The position numbers and the translations under genes are program-made. Below are positions 34,801 through 44,439 of a stretch of DNA of 64,000 nt, piece by piece (position 1 is the first letter of the stretch; every line of letters begins with the position of its first letter). The notes beneath the pieces were generated by a model, which was not told where the DNA came from, did not search any database, and saw only the letters and a list, made by a program, of their open reading frames with translations. Location: assembly GCF_014851395.1 (NCBI RefSeq), contig NW_024044681.1, forward strand, positions 4,525,933 through 4,589,932, written 5' to 3'. This DNA comes from Micropterus salmoides (lineage: Eukaryota > Chordata > Actinopteri > Centrarchiformes > Centrarchidae).

Positions 34801-37800
34801 AGGTCTGGGGACTAAGTGCAGAGGTCTGAGAACAAGGTGCAGAGGTCTGAGAACAAGGTGCAGAGGTCTGGGGACTAAGTGCAGAGGTCTGGGGACTAAG
34901 TGCAGAGGTCTGGGGACTAAGTGCAGAGGTCTGGGGACTAAGTGCAGAGGTCTGAGAACAAGGTGCAGAGGTCTGAGAACAAGGTGCAGAGGTCTGGGGA
35001 CTAGGTGCAGAGGTCTGAGAACAGGGTGCAGAGGTCTGAGAACAAGGTGCAGAGGTCTGAGAACAAGGTGCAGAGGTCTGAGAACAAGGTGCAGAGGTCT
35101 GAGAACAAGGTGCAGAGGTCTGGGGACTAGTTCCAGAGGTCTGGGGACTAGTTGCAGAGGTCTGGGGACTAAGTGCAGAAGTCTGAGAACAAGGTGCAGA
35201 GGTCTGGGGACTAGTTGCAGAGGTCTGAGAACAAGGTGCAGAGGTCTGGGGACTAGTTGCAGAGGTCTGGGGACTAAGTGCAGAGGTCTGGGGACTAGGT
35301 GCAGAGGTCTGGGGACTAAGTGCAGAGGTCTGGGGACTAAGTGCAGAGGTCTGGGGACTAAGTGCAGAGGTCTGGGGACTAAGTGCAGAGGTCTGAGAAC
35401 AAGGTGCAGAGGTCTGAGAACAAGGTGCAGAGGTCTGGGGACTAGGTGCAGAGGTCTGAGAACAGGGTGCAGAGGTCTGAGAACAAGGTGCAGAGGTCTG
35501 AGAACAAGGTGCAGAGGTCTGAGAACAAGGTGCAGAGGTCTGGGGACTAGTTCCAGAGGTCTGGGGACTAGTTGCAGAGGTCTGGGGACTAAGTGCAGAA
35601 GTCTGAGAACAAGGTGCAGAGGTCTGGGGACTAGTTGCAGAGGTCTGAGAACAAGGTGCAGAGGTCTGGGGACTAGTTGCAGAGGTCTGGGGACTAGTTG
35701 CAGAGGTCTGGGGACTAAGTGCAGAGGTCTGGGGACTAGGTGCAGAGGTCTGGGGACTAAGTGCAGAGGTCTGAGAACAAGGTGCAGAGGTCTGGGGACT
35801 AAGTGCAGAGGTCTGAGAACAAGGTGCAGAGGTCTGGGGACTAGTTGCAGAGGTCTGAGAACAAGGTGCAGAGGTCTGACTACTAAGTGCAGAGGTCTGA
35901 CTACTAAGTGCAGAGGTCTGACTACTAAGTGCAGAGGTCTGGGGACTAAGTGCAGAGGTCTGGGGACTAAGTGCAGAGGTCTGACGACTAAGTGCAGAGG
36001 TCTGACAACAAGGTGCAGAGGTCTGAGGACTAAGTGCAGAGGTCTGAGGACTAAGTGCAGAGGTCTGAGGACTAAGTGCAGAGGTCTGGGGACTAAGTGC
36101 AGAGGTCTGAGATCAAGGTGCAGAGGTCTGGGGACTAAGTGCAGAGGTCTGAGAACAGGGTGCAGAGGTCTGGGGACTAAGTGCAGAAGTCTGAGAACAA
36201 GGTGCAGAGGTCTGGGGACTAGTTGCAGAGGTCTGAGAACAAGGTGCAGAGGTCATGGGACTAAGTGCAGAGGTCTGGGGACTAGTTGCAGAGGTCTGGG
36301 GACTAAGTCTGAGGACTAAGTGCCGAGGTCTGGGGACTAGTTGCAGAGGTCTGAGAACAGGGTGCAGAGGTCTGAGAACAAGGTGTAGAGGTCTGAGAAC
36401 AAGGTGCAGAGGTCTGGGGACTAGTTGCAGAGGTCTGAGAACAAGGTGCAGAGGTCTGGGGACTAAGTGCAGAGGTCTGGGGACTAAGTGCAGAGGTCTG
36501 GGGACTAAGTGCAGAGGTCTGAGATCAAGGTGCAGAGGTCTGAGAACAAGGTCCAGAGGTCTGACTACTAAGTGCAGAGGTCTGAGAACAAGGTGCAGAG
36601 GTCTGGGGACTAAGTGCAGAGGTCTGAGAACAGGGTGCAGAGGTCTGGGGACTTAGTGCAGAAGTCTGAGAACAAGGTGCAGAGGTCTGAGAACAAGGTG
36701 CAGAGGTCTGGGGACTAGTTCCAGAGGTCTGAGAACAAGGTGCAGAGGTCTGGGGACTAAGTGCAGAGGTCTGGGGACTAGGTGCAGAGGTCTGGGGACT
36801 AAGTGCAGAGGTCTGAGAACAAGGTGCAGAGGTCTGAGAACAAGGTGCAGAGGTCTGGGGACTAGGTGCAGAGGTCTGAGAACAGGGTGCAGAGGTCTGA
36901 GAACAAGGTGCAGAGGTTTGAGAACAAGGTGCAGAGGTCTGGGGACTAGTTGCAGAGGTCTGGGGACTAGTTGCAGAGGTCTGGGGACTAGTTGCAGAGG
37001 TCTGGGGACTAAGTGCAGAGGTCTGGGGACTAAGTGCAGAGGTCTGGGGACTAAGTGCAGAGGTCTGGGGACTAGTTGCAGAGGTCTGAGAACAAGGTGC
37101 AGAGGTCTGGGGACTAAGTGCAGAGTTCTGGGGACTATGTGCAGAGATCTGGGGACTAAGTGCAGAGGTCTGGGGACCAAGTGCAGAGGTCTGAGAACAA
37201 GGTGCAGAGGACTGAGAACAAGGTGCAGAGGTCTGAGAACAAGGTGCAGAGGTCTGAGAACAAGGTGCAGAGGTCTGAGAACAAGGTGCAGAGGTCTGGG
37301 GACTAAGTGCAGAGGTCTGAGAACAAGGTGCAGAGGTCTGGGGACTAAGTGCAGAGGTCTGGGGACTAGTTGCAGAGGTCTGAGAACAAGGTGCAGAGGT
37401 CTGACTACTAAGTGCAGAGGTCTGTGGACTAAGTGCAGAGGTCTGGGGACTAGTTGCAGAGGTCTGAGAACAAGGTGCAGAGGTCTGGGGACTAAGTGCA
37501 GAGGTCTGAGATCAAGGTGCAGAGGTCTGAGAACAAGGTCCAGAGGTCTGACTACTAAGTGCAGAGGTCTGAGAACAAGGTGCAGAGGTCTGGGGACTAA
37601 GTGCAGAGGTCTGAGAACAGGGTGCAGAGGTCTGAGGACTAAGTGCAGAGGTCTGAGAACAAGGTGCAGAGGTCTGAGAACAAGGTGCAGAGGTCTGGGG
37701 ACTAGTTCCAGAGGTCTGAGAACAAGGTGCAGAGGTCTGGGGACTAAGTGCAGAGGTCTGGGGACTAGGTGCAGAGGTCTGGGGACTAAGTGCAGAGGTC

Positions 37801-39956
37801 TGAGAACAAGGTGCAGAGGTCTGAGAACAAGGTGCAGAGGTCTGGGGACTAGGTGCAGAGGTCTGAGAACAGGGTGCAGAGGTCTGAGAACAAGGTGCAG
37901 AGGTTTGAGAACAAGGTGCAGAGGTCTGGGGACTAGTTGCAGAGGTCTGGGGACTAAGTGCAGAGGTCTGGGGACTAAGTGCAGAGGTCTGGGGACTAAG
38001 TGCAGAGGTCTGGGGACTAAGTGCAGAGGTCTGGGGACTAAGTGCAGAGGTCTGGGGACTAAGTGCAGAGGTCGGAGAACAAGGTGCAGAGGTCTGAGAA
38101 CAAGGTGCAGAGGTCTGGGGACTGGTTGCAGAGGTCTGGGGACTAAGTGCAGAGGTCGGAGAACAAGGTGCAGAGGTCGGCGAACAAGGTGCAGAAGTCT
38201 GAGGATTAAGTGCAGAGGTCTGGGGACTAGTTGCAGAGGTTTGGGGACTAGTTGCAGAGGTCTGAAGACTAAGTGCAGAGGTCTGGGGACTAAGTGCAGA
38301 GGTCTGGGGACTAGTTGCAGAGGTCTGAGAACAAGGTGCAGAGGTCTGGGGACTTAGTGCAGAGTTCTGGGGACTATGTGCAGAGATCTGGGGACTAAGT
38401 GCAGAGGTCTGGGGACCAAGTGCAAAGGTCTGAGAACAAGGTGCAGAGGACTGAGAACAAGGTGCAGAGGACTGAGAACAAGGTGCAGAGGTCTGAGAAC
38501 AAGGTGCAGAGGTCTGGGGACTTAGTGCAGAGTTCTGGGGACTATGTGCAGAGATCTGGGGACTAAGTGCAGAGGTCTGGGGACCAAGTGCAAAGGTCTG
38601 AGAACAAGGTGCAGAGGACTGAGAACAAGGTGCAGAGGACTGAGAACAAGGTGCAGAGGTCTGAGAACAAGGTGCAGAGGTCTGGGGACTAAGTGCAGAG
38701 GTCTGAGAACAAGGTGCAGAGGTCTGGGGACTAAGTGCAGAGGTCTGGGGACTAGTTGCAGAGGTCTGAGAACAAGGTGCAGAGGTCTGACTACTAAGTG
38801 CAGAGGTCTGTGGACTAAGTGCAGAGGTCTGTGGACTAAGTGCAGAGGTCTGGGGACTAGTTGCAGAGGTCTGAGAACAAGGTGCAGAGGTCTGGGGACT
38901 AAGTGCAGAGGTCTGAGAACAAGGTGCAGAGGTCTGGGAACAAGGTGCAGAGGTCTGGGGACTAAGTGCAGAGGTCTGAGAACAAGGTGCAGAGGTCTGG
39001 GGACTAAGTGCAGAGGTCTGAGAACAAGGTGCAGAGGTCTGGGGACTAGTTGCAGAGGTCTGGGGAGTAGTTGCAGAGGTCTGGGGACTAAGTGCAGAGG
39101 TCTGAGAACAAGGTGCAGAGGTCTGGGGACTAGTTGCAGAGGTCTGGGGAGTAGTTGCAGAGGTCTGGGGACTAAGTGCAGAGGTCTGAGAACAAGGTGC
39201 AGAGGTCTGGGAACAAGGTGCAGAGGTCTGGGGACTAAGTGCAGAGGTCTGAGAACAAGGTGCAGAGGTCTGCGGACTAATAAACTATACTAATAAAACT
39301 ATAATATTAGCATGTTAGCATGCTCACCCCTCTCTACTTCCCTCAGGATGAAAAGCAGCGCACCACATCAGTGACATCGCAGACTCTGGAGGAATCGTAC
39401 CTGTCTGACAGAACAGCTGAGGTCGAAGTTGTGAAAGGCCATAGACAGTACTTCATCAGCTTCAAAGGTACGACTTCCTCTCACCTGCTCTCAAAGAGGG
39501 AACTAAATCAGTGTTATACAAGTCACATGGAGGTCTTGGCTAAGACTCAGGACATGTAAGTCCAGAGTCACATCCCAAGTCAGGATCAGCAAGTCCCAAA
39601 ATCAAATCCCTAATTAAGATTGGCAATCACAAGACAGGAAGGTTCAAAGACAAGACCAGAGTCAGGTTCTGATTCAAGACAAAAGTCCCAAAAACAAGGT
39701 AAAGAAAGATCAGTCTTAGGTTAGTCCCATGGGGTGTCTTAAGTAATCACAGCTAAGTCCCAAGTCAAGACAGATGAGTTCACTGCTTCTGCTCTTCTTT
39801 GCAGACATGTACCAGAGGAACCCCAAACACAACACCAAGAGGAGAGTTCATCGTCGCCCACGCTTCGTGTCTGTAGCCGAGGTGCAGAACCAGGCCGCTC
39901 AGCAGAGAAACCTTGAACTGATGTGGCCCTGGTCTGAACAGTCTGGATCTGATTGA
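7464..39956 (+). CDS. parp12: PARP12-like CCCH/WWE protein without catalytic domain
   Basis: Eight exons joined by GT-AG sites give 1410 nt, 469 residues, in one frame. Order: N-terminal winged-helix-like region (1-110), CCCH fingers near 112-130, 167-215 and 270-290, WWE1 about 293-355, WWE2 about 357-450, then a stop. The strings VCQHYNKGSGPHGGC and RRLSTVSSVTKPPHYILTT and the short linker before the last finger fit PARP12 better than ZC3HAV1. PARP12 and ZC3HAV1 are interferon-linked proteins that bind RNA and ADP-ribose and restrict viruses. This gene ends without the ADP-ribosyltransferase domain, like the short form of ZAP, so it could bind but not modify. The start is 7464 or 7491. The symbol marks family membership, not proven orthology. 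Confidence 0.85.
7823..8949 (+). other. PARP12-like intron 1
   Basis: Non-coding. It holds CA/TA dinucleotide runs near 8175-8210 and no recognisable gene. All but its first 34 bp is mirrored in contig 1. Confidence 0.8.
8950..9085 (+). CDS. parp12: PARP12-like exon 2
   Basis: 136 bp; completes finger 1 (KSCKFSHD) and encodes the stretch ending in LLLQNDPALLPE, a conserved helix before finger 2. Acceptor TTGTCGCAG, donor GAG/GTAACA. A second copy is at 3140-3275. Confidence 0.92.
9086..10391. repeat. 11/9-bp minisatellite in intron 2
   Basis: Starts at the donor of exon 2 and runs 1.3 kb. On the gene's strand the units read TGACGCTCACC, TGACACTCACC and TGGCCCACC, so CACCTG recurs every 9-11 bp. 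It is shorter than its mirror at 1674-3137. Confidence 0.95.
10392..11236. other. Unique DNA inside intron 2
   Basis: Mirror of about 836-1673. It has a (GAA)n-like run near 10735-10765. No exon or element ends seen. Confidence 0.6.
11237..12398. repeat. 33-bp tandem array in intron 2
   Basis: About 34 units of the 33-bp repeat, mostly inverted relative to the first unit at 11237-11270, with a few shortened units (for example near 11388 and 11537). The period is a multiple of three, which creates a false 397-codon open frame of CYTSCTLTTLH repeats. Confidence 0.95.
12399..12622 (+). other. End of intron 2
   Basis: Short unique stretch with a polypyrimidine tract and acceptor CCTCTCTCAG at 12613-12622. 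Confidence 0.7.
12623..12878 (+). CDS. parp12: PARP12-like exon 3
   Basis: Encodes two fingers, VCQHYNKGSGPHGGC...H and LCQHFVQGDCMFGLKC...H, then a linker (FIYRNIHQLTAAAAS). This is the clearest PARP12-type segment. Donor ACAG/GTAACA, phase 1. Confidence 0.95.
12963..13052 (+). CDS. parp12: PARP12-like exon 4
   Basis: 90 bp; encodes a short acidic linker and ICLHFIRNSCKFH, the first part of the last CCCH finger. The finger is completed in exon 5 (NECRRVHF). Acceptor TTTCCGTCAG, donor ACA/GTGAGT. The 84-bp intron 3 before it is typical of fish. Confidence 0.9.
13053..13440. other. Start of intron 4
   Basis: AT-rich non-coding DNA. Nothing recognisable. Confidence 0.5.
13441..15540. other. 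Unclassified, repeat-like intronic DNA
   Basis: About 2.1 kb with a GC-rich centre (14080-14320) unlike its AT-rich flanks. Two inverted segments of about 40 bp (near 13652-13690 and 14345-14387, sharing GAGGTTCGATTGTGG) bracket that centre. Short open frames (minus 13770-14042, minus 15113-15535) match nothing I know. It resembles an insertion, but I see no long terminal repeats, transposase or target duplication. Confidence 0.35.
15541..16521. other. AT-rich intronic DNA
   Basis: No element ends, exons or arrays seen. Confidence 0.5.
17576..19165 (-). mobile_element. Tc1-like transposon, nearly complete
   Basis: About 1590 bp between TA dinucleotides (17574-17575, 19166-19167), the standard Tc1 target duplication. 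Long inverted repeats of about 200 bp start CAGTGAGGAAAATAAGTATT at each end. It holds one transposase frame on the minus strand and is inserted inside an hAT element. Confidence 0.93.
17844..18800 (-). CDS. Tc1-like transposase, shifted near the C-terminus
   Basis: 318 codons. The N-terminal paired-like helix-turn-helix runs MAKTKELSKDTRDKIV through STVGAIIRKWKK, with a second DNA-binding helix set before residue 110. The DDE catalytic residues are visible: D in WSDETK, D in QHDNDPKHT, E in LNPIENLW. The enzyme would cut and paste the element at TA sites. The frame ends at AVQTC, whereas relatives run to about 340 residues. The next bases would continue as CKPAEKLQE in another frame, so a small deletion near 17845-17850 appears to have clipped the tail. 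Activity is doubtful but not excluded. Confidence 0.9.
   Translation of the reverse strand: MAKTKELSKDTRDKIVHLHKAGKGYGEIAKQLGEKRSTVGAIIRKWKKLNMTVNLPRTGAPRKISPRGVSMILRKVRNQPRTTREEPVNDLKRAGTTVSKVTVGNTLRRHGLKSRMARKVPLLKPAHVKARLQFANDHLDDPEESWEKVMWSDETKIELFGHNSTNRVWRKKNDEHHPKNSIPTVKHGGGSIMLWGCFSAHGTGRLHCIKERRTGAMDCQILGNNLLPSVRALKMGRGRVFQHDNDPKHTARITKEWLCKKHIKVLAWPSQSPDLNPIENLWRELKLRVSQRQPRNLTDLEKICVEEWAKIPPAVQTC
19661..19787 (+). CDS. parp12: PARP12-like exon 5
   Basis: Completes the last CCCH finger (NECRRVHF) and starts WWE1 (LPYKWEVFDGVTWTDL, MEDIEKDFCDP). The donor AG/GTCAGA at 19788 is chosen over the stronger-looking CAG/GTATGA at 19817, because only the former keeps exon 6 in frame. The following intron is 83 bp. 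Confidence 0.85.
19871..20039 (+). CDS. parp12: PARP12-like exon 6
   Basis: Encodes VRRLSTVSSVTKPPHYILTT, the conserved link between the two WWE modules, then the start of WWE2 (WLWYYKGDHGNWVEYGQP). Acceptor ATCTCTGCAG, donor CCG/GTGAGT, phase 0. Confidence 0.92.
20113..39279. repeat. 19-kb array of a 21-bp unit in intron 6
   Basis: About 890 units of 21 bp, including one 500-N gap. Each has a nearly constant half, GTGCAGAGGTCTG, and a variable half, the commonest forms being GGGACTAA, AGAACAAG, GGGACTAG, AGGACTAA, ACTACTAA and ACAACAAG. It begins about 70 bp after the exon 6 donor and ends about 70 bp before the exon 7 acceptor. Rare marker units recur together at distant places (see findings), which shows higher-order duplication. 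Seven codons per unit leave both strands open for long stretches (CRGLRTR on plus, VPRPLHL on minus). Confidence 0.98.
30056..30555. other. Assembly gap, 500 N
   Basis: Fixed-length gap inside the 21-bp array; the true array length is unknown. Confidence 0.99.
39347..39467 (+). CDS. parp12: PARP12-like exon 7
   Basis: Middle of WWE2: DEKQRTTSVTSQTLEESYL, then EVEVVKGHRQYFISFKG. Acceptor TTCCCTCAG, donor AAAG/GTACGA, phase 1. Intron 6 before it is 19.3 kb, nearly all array. Confidence 0.9.
39468..39804 (+). other. PARP12-like intron 7
   Basis: 337 bp with degenerate AAGTCCCAAGTCAAG-like motifs, a worn simple repeat. Acceptor CTTCTTTGCAG. Confidence 0.6.
39805..39956 (+). CDS. parp12: PARP12-like last exon
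   Basis: Finishes WWE2 (DMYQRNPKHNTKRRVHRRPRF) and ends 20-odd residues later at TGA (39954-39956) with WPWSEQSGSD. In full-length PARP12 the transferase domain would follow. The stop is followed by UTR-like sequence, and I see no exon that could encode the catalytic H-Y-(E/I/L) region downstream. Confidence 0.9.
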
Positions 39957-41490
39957 GTGCCTTACCTTGGTATACCTGGGATTATTTCTGTGTCAGAATC
40001 AGCTTTATTTCCATGTGGTTTAAACAAACGAGGAACTTGCTTTGGTGTTTGGCAGCAGTTAGAAAAATGTTAGAAAGGTAACCTTCGGTTCCCTCCGCCG
40101 ACTTCCCTCCTTCACTGTGAAAACAGACGACTCTGTTACTGTAGACAGCGGCGTGTCAGTCAATCCACCACTTTGGTTCAGACCAAAATATCTAAACTAA
40201 ACTATTGACTGGATGGAATATTATGATATGTGGTTCGGACGTTCATGGTCCTCAGAGGATGAATCCTAATCACATGACTGTATCTGGTGCAACCGACACC
40301 AACAAGATACTCAAACCAATTTCCAGATTCTCGCTGTGCTAACATTAGCATCTTGTCTTAGCTAAATTTGGCTAGCTTTAATGGTCACATGCAACATAAC
40401 ATGCTAAAACATACTAGCATAATAACATGCTAACTGCTTTTGTTTATCTTTAGAGGACAGTGCACTCGAATGTAAATGTGCTGCAGGTAACAGCTAATGT
40501 GCACTCAAGTCCCGACACAGCTAAAACATTAAAGGCCCCGTGAGAGCCCGTATAAAAGAAATGGACGTAACCACCGTTTTGAAGCCTCTAGTTCGGCATT
40601 TTGGCAGTCGCCATCTTGTTTTCGTGGAACCAGACATGACCATATTTGGACAAGAGGGTGGAGCTAGCTAGCTTGGTTAGCTAGGTGCATCTGCAATTCA
40701 TGTTAATTGTGATATTAGCTGGGATGCTAATTTTGGCTAGTGACAACCAGGCTTAAAACAAAACGTACTTCCTGGAAAAATGACCAACGATGATGAAACT
40801 AGCGACTGAGAACATAAACTCATTAGGAAAGTGTTACCGAGGTAATTAATCAGCTGAGAAGTAGAAACATTTTTTCATAGACTTCTATACAGCCGCCCCC
40901 TGCTGGCTGATGGAGAGAATGCAGGTTTAACTTACTTCAGCACTGGCTTCACTTTTTTAAACTCAGAGGTTCATGCTTGCAAAAAATGGTACTGTAACTC
41001 CACATCTGTTAACCGTAATGCAAACATTAGCTAATGTTAACATGCTAATGCTGCTAGCTATTGTTTACATACCTGTCGAGTCAGGTTTGTTCCGAGGCCG
41101 GACATTGAGTTATTAGCGTTGAGTCTGAAGGAGGTTAAACCTGCCATTAAAAACAGACACGTTTAAAGATGTTACTGTTTGCTTTTTAAATGTGTGTATT
41201 TAGTGGTTTAAGGACTGTTTTTCATTCTGTGGGTGCGATAAAGACTTTTCATGTTGATGTTTATGTTCATGACTAAGTTAGTTTATGTTGAGGATTTCTT
41301 TATGTTGAGGATTTCTTTATGTGGACTAACGCAGCAACATTAAATAACCAACCATGACAAGCAGCACATTCAGTCGGTCTCTTTGAGCGGTGGATGTCTC
41401 TTACATGTTTTTCAACAGCAGAAATATTTGTATTGGATCTGTCGCTCTCTTTGCATCTGAATAAACTTTCTGAGTAAGACTTTGTTTACG
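39957..41490 (+). other. Putative 3' UTR of the PARP12-like gene
   Basis: AT-rich sequence with AATAAA at 41460-41465. It includes a copy of a dispersed repeat (40535-40990) and a fragment AGAATCAGCTTTATTT near 39995 like a LINE tail. Confidence 0.45.
40535..40990 (+). repeat. Dispersed repeat, copy 1
   Basis: Shares a run of motifs with 42119-42600 in the same order: GTCGCCATCTTG, TGACCATATTTGGAC, GAGGGTGGAGCTA, GCTGGGATGCTAATTTT, AGGCTTAAAAC. Probably a fish interspersed repeat; the class is not clear. Confidence 0.7.
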
Positions 41491-44439
41491 TCCGGTTTAT
41501 GGTGTTGCAGACTGATGCTGTAAATGTTCATTTGGTTTTCTGAAAAGGACTAAACGTGTTTCACAGTAAAGATAAATGCTAAATGATTTCTCTGGGTTCT
41601 TGGTGTCAGGAGGTCTGAGACGCTCCATGCTGTGCGCTCTGCATATTAGCGTGCTAAACGTATGCTACAACAAACACTGTTAACACTGATACAAACTTTA
41701 GTGTTTGAGTGTGAAGCCCGCACTGAGGTCTTCTTACAGGTTTTCTGGATTGCTAACAAACTTCTTGACTGTGTACTACGTTTTCTGAAAAGCCTAAACA
41801 CACGTCTTGATCCTCCCCAGTTTGGCCGAACCCCGAAAGAAAACATTGTATTATCTGTTGGAGAAACTAAACTTCACATGTTCCACTCCGGGAGTTTGAT
41901 ACGATGTGAATCTTACAAGCTCACTAATAGTTCAGTTTTCCTTCCTGCAGGATGTTTGTTTTCCGTTTGTGGTTCCTCCGCCGCCTCCTTCTCTGATGTT
42001 TGCATCCAAACACCTGTGAGTTTACCCTTTTCATTCATTCCAGTCTCCTGATGGCTTCTTGAGAATGTTTGATCATTAGTGCTCACGCTGGATATTTGTT
42101 TGTTAGGGTGTTTGAAGACTGTATGACAGAAGTGGGCGTAGCCGCCGTGACGTCACCCGCTGGTATGTGGTCCGCCGTTTCGAAGCCTTCAGTTTGGCAG
42201 TTCGGCCGTCGCCATCTTGGGGTTTTTTTGGAACCAGAGGTGACCATATTTGGACGAGAGGGTGGAGCTAACTAGCTTGGTTAGCAAGGTGCATCAGTTA
42301 TTCACGTTAACTGATGTGTATTAATCAAAGTTAATAAAAATTAGCATCCCAGCTTATATTCTTATTTAATATTAATATTTACTCAGCCAAATGAGTAGAT
42401 GTGATGTTAGCTGGGATGCTAATTTTAGCTAGCGACAAACAGGCTTAAAACTAAACGTTCTTACTGAAAAATGAGCAGCCGACTCCTGATATGGTTAAAT
42501 GTTCACAGAGCAGCGGATACTGCCGGCTGCTGGAGAGGACGCAGGTTTAAGGCGCTTCACTTTAGAGACCCGGAGGTTCCTGCTTGGTCATAACATGGTG
42601 TCAATTGTGTCTCACAGTGTGAGATGTGTGTTTTGACTTTTGCAGAGATTGGACCAGAGAAATCAACCAGGGTAAATAGTGTTTATAATCTGGCCTACAG
42701 GGTCTTTCTGCTGGTTTCATCAGGATTAGGGGAAAATAAGGGACGCCTGCCAAAGCGGGGGCCCGGCAACCACAGGCCCGATGGCGTGCCAGTGGTGGTA
42801 TATCATAACTTAAAACATGTTTTCAGGAAAGTATTAAGATGGAGACCAACAGACGTTAAAATGATCTCTCTGCTAATCAGTGTGAACAGATGAACTCAGT
42901 CACTCTCTCTGTCACAGCTCAGCAGACTAGCGGTCAGACTGTCAGCGCTGAATAAACCGCTACGACAATAAAAGTAGGGTGTGAACTGTGAACGTTACTA
43001 ACTTGTTAAATGAACTTGTCTGTAACTTATTAACTATGAACAGGCTGAAACACATGCTTTGATACAGTTGGAATGGAAAGACGTCTGCAAAGGATTTTGC
43101 ATGAACATCAGAGGATTAGAAGTAGTCAGGCCTGCTTCCTTTTAGAAATGTTTTCCAGTCAGAGGTACAGCACTCCTGCAGCACTGAGCAGCTGTTTGTT
43201 TTTCTAACTGCTCCAGTAGAGGGGGGGGGGTGAACGCCCTTTGTTGTCATTGTTTGCAGTAAAACCATCCAAACAATTAAAACCACACATTAATAATCCA
43301 TCTACAAACATTTCTCAATTCAGCACCATTTTTATGATTGTTCAGTAAATATATTTCTGTAGTGTTGAATCAGGCGATTCTACATGCAGTTGTTTATATT
43401 CTTCACATAGGCTCTATATTTGGATAATTAAATCTCTCTCTTATCTCTTCATGCTGATGTGTCTGACTGTATGCCTCAGACACAAAAACACATCTTCATC
43501 TATAATGTGGGCATGTGATTCATTTACATTGTCGCTGCGTGCCATCGCAGTCTGACAGGCCGCCGTGCTCCACTCACAACGCTGGACCACAAACTGTGAC
43601 GTTCGGCCTGATACTCATGAAGAAGGACGTTTGAGTTCTCCCACTCTCGTCGTCGTTGGTACTTTTTGAATCCGGTTTCGTTTGGTTCCCTGACTCTGAT
43701 TGGCCCTGAACCTGACGGTATTAATCAAGCCAACAATGGCAGCCAATCACAGGCAGAAAAGGACAAGTCTTCACAGGATGCTGCGTTAAAGACAACTCGT
43801 AAATACGGGACGATTCCGTATTTTGAGGGACGGGTGGCGACCTTTGTCAGGATGGCTCACACATTCTGCTGTTGACAACCAAGAAAAACATCATGTTAGC
43901 GTCGCCATGCTCAGTTGCATTGCTGAACACTATATGCTAATCTGAGCATAATGCTAATATGCTAATATGCTAAGTGCGTGCAGCTAAGTGGGCGGGGTTG
44001 TTAGAACTTAAGAAAGAGGAACATCTGACAGGAAGTTCCTTTGAAGCACACCGAGGCCTTTACAGCCACCTGTTCATACCTGTGTGCACCTCAGGGGGCG
44101 CTAGAGGCATAGCAGACCAGTTCATTCTGTAAAACCAGCACCAGGACACAGTTGTGACCTGAAGAATCCCCTCTGGGACGCCGTAGATTACTGTTCTGCA
44201 TTGATTGTTAGTTATTAATGATTTGTGTTTCCTACAGATATTGATTTTGAATTAAAAGGACTGATTTCCACACGGACTGCTTCATGTTTGAGTCTCTGCA
44301 GACTAACAGCTGGACCGGAGCTTTCAGCTGAAGTCCAGGTTCAGGGTCAGTGCTGGTCCTGCCGGACTGATCCGAGCTCAGCTCTGATGAAACGTCTCTG
44401 TGTGTGAGCAGAAAGGCAAAGAGATGTCGTTTGAATTGT
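41491..44439. other. Intergenic DNA
   Basis: No convincing exon. Apart from the repeat copy at 42119-42600, it holds repeat-like DNA near 42700-42790 (ATAAGGGACGCCTGCC) and 43795-43850 (an ATACGGGACGATTCCGTAT inverted motif), and a G run near 43218. Open frames here are short and lack splice support. Confidence 0.5.
42119..42600 (+). repeat. Dispersed repeat, copy 2
   Basis: Second copy of the repeat at 40535-40990, diverged by many point changes and by an AT-rich insertion near 42310-42400. Confidence 0.7.

Noticed and set aside
20327..38357. Open frames of up to 1798 codons on both strands (VPRPLHL and CRGLRTR repeats)
   Set aside because: The 21-bp period is seven codons without a stop, so both strands stay open. 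No start context, splice sites or known domain, and it sits inside an intron.
7464..39956. ZC3HAV1 (ZAP) instead of a PARP12-like gene
   Set aside because: The short linker before the last finger and the spelling of finger 2 favour PARP12. The lack of a catalytic domain would fit either, so some doubt remains.
39957..44439. PARP catalytic exons after the stop
   Set aside because: No frame shows the expected glycine-rich and tyrosine-containing catalytic motifs with splice sites.
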